This document shows, piece after piece, positions 1 through 5,905 of a stretch of 22,907 nucleotides of DNA. The position numbers and the translations under genes were made by a program. This DNA comes from JAVVHH01 sp964657565 (GTDB lineage Bacteria; Pseudomonadota; Alphaproteobacteria; Acetobacterales; Acetobacteraceae), in contig CAZZVQ010000085.1 in the NCBI GenBank assembly GCA_964657565.1, positions 1 to 22,907 of the forward strand. Direction: 5' to 3'. Each line of letters opens with the position of its first letter. Position 1 is the stretch's first letter. A model generated the notes under the pieces. That model was not told the DNA's origin. It ran no database searches and saw only the letters and a program-made list of their open reading frames with translations.

Positions 1-21
1 CCCCCGGGCTTGACCCGGGGG
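1..21. repeat. GC-rich hairpin, left copy of an inverted repeat pair
   Basis: The eight bases 1-8 (cccccggg) are the exact reverse complement of 14-21 (cccggggg), with a five-base loop, cttga, at 9-13. The core around the loop is the reverse complement of the core at 77-91, so the two hairpins belong to one family in opposite orientation. It could be the terminator of a gene left of the window, but no T-run follows. It could equally be a small dispersed intergenic repeat, which is the reading I prefer because a second copy lies nearby. Confidence 0.7.
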
Positions 22-73
22 CCCACGGTGCAGCTAGCCCGTTGTTTCAACGCGAAGTGCCTGCCGCCCTGGG

Positions 74-94
74 TTGCCGGGTCAAGCCCGGCAA
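74..94. repeat. GC-rich hairpin, right copy of the inverted repeat pair
   Basis: Bases 74-81 (ttgccggg) pair perfectly with 87-94 (cccggcaa) around the loop tcaag at 82-86. The core ccgggtcaagcccgg is the reverse complement of the core of the hairpin at 1-21. Together the two copies bracket about 50 bases (22-73) in which I see no gene. Confidence 0.7.
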
Positions 95-103
95 GGACGG
101 GTT

Positions 104-117
104 TGAGGCCGGCCTCA
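104..117. promoter_or_regulatory. Perfect 14-base palindrome upstream of asd
   Basis: The sequence tgaggccggcctca is a perfect inverted repeat without a spacer, ending 72 bases before the asd start codon. It is separate from the two hairpins. Its place in the leader of a biosynthetic gene would suit an operator for a dimeric regulator, but no regulator is known from the sequence. In DNA this GC-rich a chance palindrome is possible. I see no convincing -35/-10 promoter pair; the AT-richest short stretch is ttaaat near 156-161. Confidence 0.35.
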
Positions 118-189
118 TGATGCGTGCATCCCGTAGCGCCGGCGGGAGAGGGTCCTTAAATAGGTGATGAGTGGGATGGTGAGGCCGGT

Positions 190-1209
190 ATGTATCGAGT
201 GGCGGTAGTCGGGGCGACCGGGGCGGTTGGGCGCGAGATCATCAAGACATTGAGTGAACGGCGGTTTCCGATCAAGGAGATCGTGGCGCTGGCGTCGGCG
301 CGGTCGGTGGGGCAGCAGGTCAGCTTCGGGGAGAAGCAGATCCTCAAGGTGCAGAGCCTGGAGAAGTTCGATTTCACCGGGTTCGATATCGGGCTGTTCA
401 GCCCGGGGGCGGCGATCTCGGCGGTGCACGCGCCCCGCGCCGTCAAGGCCGGGTGCCTGGTGATCGACAATACCAGCCAGTTCCGGATGGACCCCGACGT
501 GCCGCTGGTCGTGCCGGAGGTCAATCCGGAGGCGCTGAACGCGATCAAGCGCGGGATCGTCGCCAACCCCAATTGCTCGACCATCCAGATGGTTGTGGCG
601 CTCAAGCCGCTGCATGACCGGTTCCGGGTCAAGCGCGTCGTGGTGGCGACGTATCAGTCGGTCTCGGGCGCGGGCAAGGAGGGGATGGACGAGCTGTGGT
701 CGCAATCGCGGGCCATGCATGTCAACGACCCGATGACACCGCAGGAATTCCCAAAGCAGATCGCGTACAACGTCATCCCGCATATCGACAGCTTCATGGA
801 CGACGGCTCGACCAAGGAAGAGTGGAAGATGGTGGTCGAGACGCAGAAGATCCTGGACCCGGCGATCAAGGTCGCCGCGACCTGCGTGCGGGTGCCGGTG
901 TTCATCGGCCACGCGGAGGCGATCACCGTCGAGTTCGAGCGCCCGGTGACGGTGGCCGACGCGCGGGCGGCGTTGCGGGAGGCGCCGGGTGTGGTGGTGC
1001 AGGACCAGCGCGAAGATGGCGGCTACACGACGCCGATCGACTGCGTGGGCGAGGACGCGACCTATGTCAGCCGCATCCGGCTCGACCCGACGGTGCCGAA
1101 CGGGCTGCAGTTCTGGTGCGTGGCGGACAATCTGCGCAAGGGGGCGGCGCTGAACGCGGTGCAGATCGCCGAGGCGGTCGTGCGGCGGAAGTTGCTGAAA
1201 GCGGCCTAG
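190..1209 (+). CDS. asd: Aspartate-semialdehyde dehydrogenase
   Basis: This enzyme reduces L-aspartyl-4-phosphate to L-aspartate-4-semialdehyde with NADPH, the branch point to lysine/diaminopimelate, threonine and methionine; it is cytosolic. The 339-residue product has the usual family length. The N-terminal nucleotide-binding loop GATGAVG is at residues 8-14. The catalytic cysteine is Cys129 in NPNCST, the SGAGKEG substrate loop is at 159-165, Arg234 lies in the CVRVPV segment, and the active-site His241 lies in GHAEA. All key residues are intact. The ATG at 190 is preceded by ggtgagg, a modest ribosome binding site. The gene is transcribed alone and converges on the acyltransferase, sharing overlapping stop codons at 1206-1209. 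It appears to be ordinary chromosomal flank, unrelated in function to the injection system. Confidence 0.97.
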   Translation: MYRVAVVGATGAVGREIIKTLSERRFPIKEIVALASARSVGQQVSFGEKQILKVQSLEKFDFTGFDIGLFSPGAAISAVHAPRAVKAGCLVIDNTSQFRMDPDVPLVVPEVNPEALNAIKRGIVANPNCSTIQMVVALKPLHDRFRVKRVVVATYQSVSGAGKEGMDELWSQSRAMHVNDPMTPQEFPKQIAYNVIPHIDSFMDDGSTKEEWKMVVETQKILDPAIKVAATCVRVPVFIGHAEAITVEFERPVTVADARAALREAPGVVVQDQREDGGYTTPIDCVGEDATYVSRIRLDPTVPNGLQFWCVADNLRKGAALNAVQIAEAVVRRKLLKAA

Positions 1210-2345
1210 CGGTCGCGCAACATCACCGTGCAGGCAAGCGTTCCGGCCCGGGCCGCCCAGGCTTCGACCGGCCGGAACAGCCGCGATAGTGCCAGGCACA
1301 CCCCGGCCGACGCCGCCACGATCAGCCAGATCATCGCCGGCGACAGCACGCCATGCGCGTGCGCCAGCAGCGCCATCCCTGAGGTGAACGAGACGATCAC
1401 CGGGAAATGCAGCAGGAAGATCGGGAATGAGATCCGGCCCAGCCAGAGCGACACCGGCGCCGAGAACGCCCGGGTGAGCCGGTCGCTGGCATAGACGCAT
1501 ACGACCGCCACGCCGCCGGCGATGATCGATGGCGCCAGGAACCCCTGCCAGGTCCGGTTGCACCAAGTGCCGATCACCAGCGCCAGTGTGAAGCCGAGCA
1601 GCGCGATCGGCTCCGTCCCGGGCCAGCGCCGCAGCCGGGCGAAGCCGCCCTTGGCGCGGGCGATGGCGCACAGCATGCCCAGCGGAAAGCACGCCAGCAT
1701 CGAGTCCGCGCCAAGGCAGATCAGCAGCATGAACACGATCGCGGCGTAGCGCCGCCGGATCTGCCCATCGGCGAACAGATACACCAGCACGAGCAGCGAG
1801 CCGACCATCTCGTACCGGATCACCCACAGGAACGGGATGAAGGCGCGCTGCGCCTGGGTGTCGAAATAGACGGTGACGCAGGAGAACCAGACCACGTCGA
1901 GAACGCCGTAACCGCCCTGCAGCACGTTCCCCAGCCACTCCTCCACATGCAGCACGGTACCGGCCTGGTGCTGGAAGGTGAGGCCGGCCTTGATGAGCAG
2001 GAACACCACGCTCGAGGCGGCCAGGATCGGGATCGTCAGCCGCACATAGCGCTTGACGGCGTGCCGGACCAGCACGGTGCGCGAGGGGTGCATCCAGTAC
2101 GACGCGGAGAGGACGTCGCCCGAGAGAATGAAGAACACCGCCACCGCCAGCGTGCCGCCCAGGAACGGCTCCATCAGCGGCCGCCACTCCGGCGCGATGA
2201 ACGGCGGGTCCGCCTTGATGAATACGCCGAAGAAAAGATGCGACAGCATCACCGAAACGCAGGCCCAGCCGCGCAACCCGTCGATCTCAGGGTACCGGGG
2301 CTGCGTTAATGCCGGCGCGGACGCAGTTGTTGCCGTGCCATCCAT
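1206..2345 (-). CDS. Acyltransferase family 3 membrane protein (OafA/YrhL-like)
   Basis: This is a 379-residue polytopic membrane protein of the Acyl_transf_3 family, whose members transfer acetyl or other acyl groups to cell-surface sugars such as O-antigen, exopolysaccharide or Nod factor. The N-terminal signature IDGLRGWA has Arg25, and His36 in the first membrane helix is the residue usually needed for catalysis. FFILSGDVLS (71-80) and the basic KRYVRLTIP stretch (98-106) also match the family. About ten hydrophobic segments follow. It lacks the periplasmic SGNH domain found in longer members. The ATG at 2345 has a strong GGAGG ten bases upstream. The gene starts 49 bases after the DUF4157 stop on the same strand, with no obvious terminator between, so it may be read with the eCIS train. 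The substrate cannot be told from the sequence. Confidence 0.88.
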   Translation of the reverse strand: MDGTATTASAPALTQPRYPEIDGLRGWACVSVMLSHLFFGVFIKADPPFIAPEWRPLMEPFLGGTLAVAVFFILSGDVLSASYWMHPSRTVLVRHAVKRYVRLTIPILAASSVVFLLIKAGLTFQHQAGTVLHVEEWLGNVLQGGYGVLDVVWFSCVTVYFDTQAQRAFIPFLWVIRYEMVGSLLVLVYLFADGQIRRRYAAIVFMLLICLGADSMLACFPLGMLCAIARAKGGFARLRRWPGTEPIALLGFTLALVIGTWCNRTWQGFLAPSIIAGGVAVVCVYASDRLTRAFSAPVSLWLGRISFPIFLLHFPVIVSFTSGMALLAHAHGVLSPAMIWLIVAASAGVCLALSRLFRPVEAWAARAGTLACTVMLRDR

Positions 2346-2355
2346 TGTCGGGCCC

Positions 2356-2360
2356 CCTCC
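2356..2360 (-). promoter_or_regulatory. Ribosome binding site of the acyltransferase gene
   Basis: On the minus strand this reads GGAGG inside the longer purine run ggtggaggggg, ten bases before the ATG at 2345. It is the strongest Shine-Dalgarno sequence among the minus-strand genes and supports the 2345 start. It also shows that this gene can be translated independently of the DUF4157 gene before it. Confidence 0.6.
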
Positions 2361-2394
2361 ACCACTATCGGCCAGAGCGGCGATCGAAGGAAGC

Positions 2395-5001
2395 TCAGAA
2401 CGGACCGGTGGCCCCCGCGGCGCGATAGGTCGCGAGCGCGCGGTGGAAATCCGGGATCGTATCGCAGAACTGCAAGATCGCCAGGGCGGCCGGCGACGGC
2501 GTCGCGCCGAGGGCTTGCAGGTGCAGCACGGCTTGTCCGACGCGGGCCAGCGGGTGGACGGTGTGGCCTGCCGCGCGTGTGAAAATGTAGGCTTGGGAGG
2601 CGTCGACTCCGGCTTCGATCAGTTTCATCGTGGCGGTCGAGCCGATGCCGATGCCCTCCTTGGGGCCGAGCGCGGTGAACATATCCGCAAGCGCGCCCGC
2701 CTTGGCAGCAACCGGCGCTATGGCCCGCGCGAGCGCTGCGGGATCGCCGGCCACGCTGGCGAGCGCGTCGATCTGCGGATCGAGTTCGCGCAGGCCGCGA
2801 TCGAGCGCTTCCTGGCGCGCATAGAAGCTCTTGTACCGATCCTGCCAGGCAGCAGCGAACGCGCGGTCGTAGGCGGCGGGATCGGTCGTGGCGAGCGCTC
2901 TGGTCTCCGGTGGGAGCTCCGGCTTCGAGAGACCCCAATCCGCGGAGTTCTTATACCGGTCCCAGGCGCGGTCATGGAACGCGCGGTCCGACTGTTTGGT
3001 GCCGCCGATGGTGACCGGAACCGCCGGGCCGACGGTATAATCGAGGCCGCGCACTCCCTGGTAGAGCTGCGCCACCTTGGCCAGCTTGTCTCCGGTGAAC
3101 GGCCCCGAGATCTCGTCATTGTTGACGACGTAGAAGCTGCCCGCTGCTGTGTCGGTGACGATCAGAGCCACGTGCTCGAGCATCGAGAACAGCTCGAAGT
3201 TCAGGTCCAGCGCCGGCGAAGCGTACTTGGCGGTCTGGAACACATCCCAGGCGACGGTCAGGGCATACACGCCGCAATCCTTCTCGACCCGGCCGGCCAG
3301 GTCGGTCGGCATCGTCGTGTCCAGATAGCTCACGCCCCAGTCGCGCACGTTGTAGGTGGTGTGGATCGTGTAGGCCTTCTGATAGCGGCCGATCAGCGCC
3401 ATCAGCGACCCGAGCGCGTTGCCGCCCGTCTTGGCAAACACGCCGTACATCACGCGCCATGCCTTCTGCCGCTGCACCGGGTCGTTGAGGTCGATCGGCC
3501 AGGCCGGGAACGCGGCGCGGATCGCCGGCTCGCGCGCCAGCTCGGCCTGGAAGTCGCTCTGCTGCACCAGCGCCTGCTGCAGATTGCCGAGGTTCTGCAC
3601 CTGGATATTGTTGCCGACCTCCTTCGGCGAGGGCAGGCCCGGCAACTGGGTCAGGTCGGTCTCGGCGCTATTGGCCCCGTGCAGGCGCAGACCGGGGCCG
3701 CGCTCGGTGTCGACATAGCTGACCTCGCCGGTCTCGACGGGCTCGTTGAGCGTCTGTCCGATCGAGCCCGGCGGCTGCGCGCTGCCCCAGCTGTATGTCT
3801 CCCGCAGCACACGGTGCAGCGCATCGGACTTGGCACGGGCGTCGGCGGCCTTCGCGCTGTCCTTGGCCGCCAGCGCCTCGCGTTCGAGCCCGGCATAGAC
3901 ACCATAGATGCGTCGCATCGCGTCGTAGACGGCCCCCAGGTCGGAATACTGCTTGCCCCGCGAGAACAGGCGCGGCAGTTCGGCGGCGTCGTGCAGCGCT
4001 TGCAGGCGGGCCTTGTCGCTGCCGGCCGCTCCCGCGATCGCCGCGTCGGCATCCGCATCCCCCTGCATCGCCGTGGTCCGGGCAGCAGTCAGATCGAGCG
4101 CGTAGTAGGACAGAATCTCGTGCGCGGCGCCAAGGTCGAGCAGCGCCTCGTCGTCGCGCCCGGCGCGCGCGGCGGCCTCGCCGAGGCGGATGAGCGTGTC
4201 GGGATCGCTGCCGGCCATGGCAAAATTCAGCGCCGGCAGGTTGTGACCGGTCGTGACGAAGCTGATCTGGTACGCGTCCCGCACCCGCTCGAGCACCCGG
4301 GCGGCGAGGGCCGGCTCGGCGTTCACCTGCAGGAAGCCGGCGAGTTCGATCCCGTGGTGGAGCAGATCGGCGAAATCGGCGTTGCCGATCTCGGCCAGCT
4401 GGCGCGCGATGTCGAGCGCCTTGGCGGTGTCGGCGGCACCGCGGGCCTGTTCATACGCCGTCCACAGCGTCTTGAAGCCGGGGGCGGCGAAGTCGGGCGG
4501 AGCAGCGGCGATTGCGAGGGGGTGCGCGGTTGGCCGCGCGCGGCCCAGCGCCGCAGTATCGGCCTCGCGCTCGGCCGGGTCGCCGGACCGCGTTCGCAAA
4601 CTGATCGCGCCGGCGCGGGCGTTCGCCTGTTGCGCGGCATGCGCCGCTTCGTGGGCGAGCAGCGGGTAGGTCGTCGGCGCCGCCGGGTCGAGGCCGGCGC
4701 CCAGCGTGATGTGGCGGCCATGAGTGAAAGCCCGGGCGCCCACGGCGGCGGCGGCGCGGTCGGCCTCCGGGCCGCGATGCAGCGCGACGTCGCCGAGCGG
4801 TGCGCCGATGCGGGTTTCCAGCCTTCGCCGCAGCGGCGGCGGCAACGGCGCGGCTTCTCCCGGCGCCGTCAGTGGGATCGCGGCGTAGGACCAGGTTGGG
4901 GCGGGCGGGCCGGTGGTTGGGCGGGCAACTCGCGGCAATCGTCCCGGCTCACGCGCCGGCGCGGCCGGGTGTTGAACGGGGGCGGGCCGGGAACCGCGCA
5001 T
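2395..5001 (-). CDS. eCIS-associated DUF4157 protein with candidate transglutaminase-like domain
   Basis: The product has 868 residues. After a Pro-rich head (1-55), residues 56-150 form a DUF4157 domain: a PPPLRRRLE opening, GARAFTHGRHITLG (88-101), then LLAHEAAH with the HExxH zinc motif at 117-121 and a possible third ligand in EREAD (144-148). DUF4157 proteins are a hallmark of eCIS loci and are often loaded cargo or toxins. Residues 170-400 look alpha-helical with TPR-like heptads. A further region has Cys576 (KDCGVYAL), His610 (EHVALIV) and Asn627/Asn628/Asp629, spaced like the Cys-His-Asp triad of transglutaminase-like or papain-fold enzymes. Two similar segments, DRAFHDRAWDRYK (672) and DRAFAAAWQDRYK (712), lie exactly 40 residues apart. 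There is no signal peptide or membrane segment. The start codon is six bases after the stop of the DUF6734 gene. The DUF4157 call is firm; the enzyme reading is inference. Confidence 0.88.
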   Translation of the reverse strand: MRGSRPAPVQHPAAPAREPGRLPRVARPTTGPPAPTWSYAAIPLTAPGEAAPLPPPLRRRLETRIGAPLGDVALHRGPEADRAAAAVGARAFTHGRHITLGAGLDPAAPTTYPLLAHEAAHAAQQANARAGAISLRTRSGDPAEREADTAALGRARPTAHPLAIAAAPPDFAAPGFKTLWTAYEQARGAADTAKALDIARQLAEIGNADFADLLHHGIELAGFLQVNAEPALAARVLERVRDAYQISFVTTGHNLPALNFAMAGSDPDTLIRLGEAAARAGRDDEALLDLGAAHEILSYYALDLTAARTTAMQGDADADAAIAGAAGSDKARLQALHDAAELPRLFSRGKQYSDLGAVYDAMRRIYGVYAGLEREALAAKDSAKAADARAKSDALHRVLRETYSWGSAQPPGSIGQTLNEPVETGEVSYVDTERGPGLRLHGANSAETDLTQLPGLPSPKEVGNNIQVQNLGNLQQALVQQSDFQAELAREPAIRAAFPAWPIDLNDPVQRQKAWRVMYGVFAKTGGNALGSLMALIGRYQKAYTIHTTYNVRDWGVSYLDTTMPTDLAGRVEKDCGVYALTVAWDVFQTAKYASPALDLNFELFSMLEHVALIVTDTAAGSFYVVNNDEISGPFTGDKLAKVAQLYQGVRGLDYTVGPAVPVTIGGTKQSDRAFHDRAWDRYKNSADWGLSKPELPPETRALATTDPAAYDRAFAAAWQDRYKSFYARQEALDRGLRELDPQIDALASVAGDPAALARAIAPVAAKAGALADMFTALGPKEGIGIGSTATMKLIEAGVDASQAYIFTRAAGHTVHPLARVGQAVLHLQALGATPSPAALAILQFCDTIPDFHRALATYRAAGATGPF

Positions 5002-5007
5002 GGCGGC

Positions 5008-5898
5008 TCAGTGCGGGCCGGCGATGGCGGCGACGCGCTCGTAGAGGGCGGGATGCTCGCGGTGGACGCGGCGGTCCAGGCGGGCGATCAGCGCCGGATC
5101 GTCCTTGGCGCGCGAGATGAGATGGGTGAAGCCGGCGTCGTTGCTGGTGTGGAAGGCCAGGTATTCGTCGGGAAAATAGCGCGCCACGTGCACGTCGCAG
5201 AACGGCGAGCCGGGCCGGCCGACGTGGAATTGCAGGAAGGCGGCGAGCATGTGCTGCTCGAAGATCAGCATGTCCGGCATCATCGGGCGGCGCAGCGCCC
5301 AGGCGTGCGCGTTGGCCCCATGCTCCAGCATGCTGATCGACGCATCGGCATAGGCGGCGATGAAATCGGTGCGCCGGCCGCCGACCACGGCGCAGTTCTC
5401 CGCCGTCATCGTGCCGCCGACCGTCGTGTAGGCGTCGAGCTCGTCGGGGATCCAGCCGCCGACCCGGCGGATGTCGGCCTTCAGCCCGGCGGGACGGTAA
5501 TACGCGTCGCCGTGCCGCCGGTGCTCGGCATAGGTGGTGAAGACGTCGGCGCCATAGGCCGCGGCCGGCGGCGGCTTCCAGAGATAGACGTCGCTGTCGA
5601 TGTGCAGGAAGGGGGCACGCTGCTCGCGGTAGGCGTGCAGCTTGCCCATCGCCCACAGTTCCGGATCGGTGCCGTCGAGCGCGTCGAGCGAGATCGAGAC
5701 GTCGTCGAAGGCCAGGCCGAGGCGGTCGATCAGCAATTCGGCGCCGCGCGCGTCGGTCACCAGACGGGCGGCGCCGAAATGGCGGCGGCCGGTCTCGACC
5801 GACAGCACCCAGGAGAGCAGGTGCGCACGCAGGCTGCACCAGCCGCCGCGAAAGTCGCCCTCCATCGGCCGCGACCAGAGGGACCAGACGGCGTTCAT
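5008..5898 (-). CDS. DUF6734 family, glycosyltransferase-like protein
   Basis: The product has 296 residues and no signal peptide or membrane segment, so it is probably cytosolic. It opens with VWSLWSRP and a GGW motif, followed by LVTDARGAELLIDRLG (46-61), a LWAMGKLHAY segment and FLHIDSDVYLW with Asp101-x-Asp103. This is the layout of DUF6734 proteins, which resemble GT-A glycosyltransferases in which a DxD pair binds the metal and sugar nucleotide. The rest (TVGGTMTAENCAVVGG, MPDMLIFEQHML) is compatible with a sugar-transfer fold. The gene sits seven bases after the DUF6519 stop and six bases before the DUF4157 start, so it is translated as part of the eCIS train. It may decorate a particle component or the cargo. 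Donor and acceptor are unknown, and the enzyme activity is inferred from the motif and family resemblance. Confidence 0.75.
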   Translation of the reverse strand: MNAVWSLWSRPMEGDFRGGWCSLRAHLLSWVLSVETGRRHFGAARLVTDARGAELLIDRLGLAFDDVSISLDALDGTDPELWAMGKLHAYREQRAPFLHIDSDVYLWKPPPAAAYGADVFTTYAEHRRHGDAYYRPAGLKADIRRVGGWIPDELDAYTTVGGTMTAENCAVVGGRRTDFIAAYADASISMLEHGANAHAWALRRPMMPDMLIFEQHMLAAFLQFHVGRPGSPFCDVHVARYFPDEYLAFHTSNDAGFTHLISRAKDDPALIARLDRRVHREHPALYERVAAIAGPH

Positions 5899-5905
5899 CG
5901 GGGGC

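Noticed and set aside
115..2187. A 690-codon open frame on the minus strand across asd and the acyltransferase
   Set aside because: It conflicts with asd on the opposite strand and with the acyltransferase frame; both have intact catalytic motifs.
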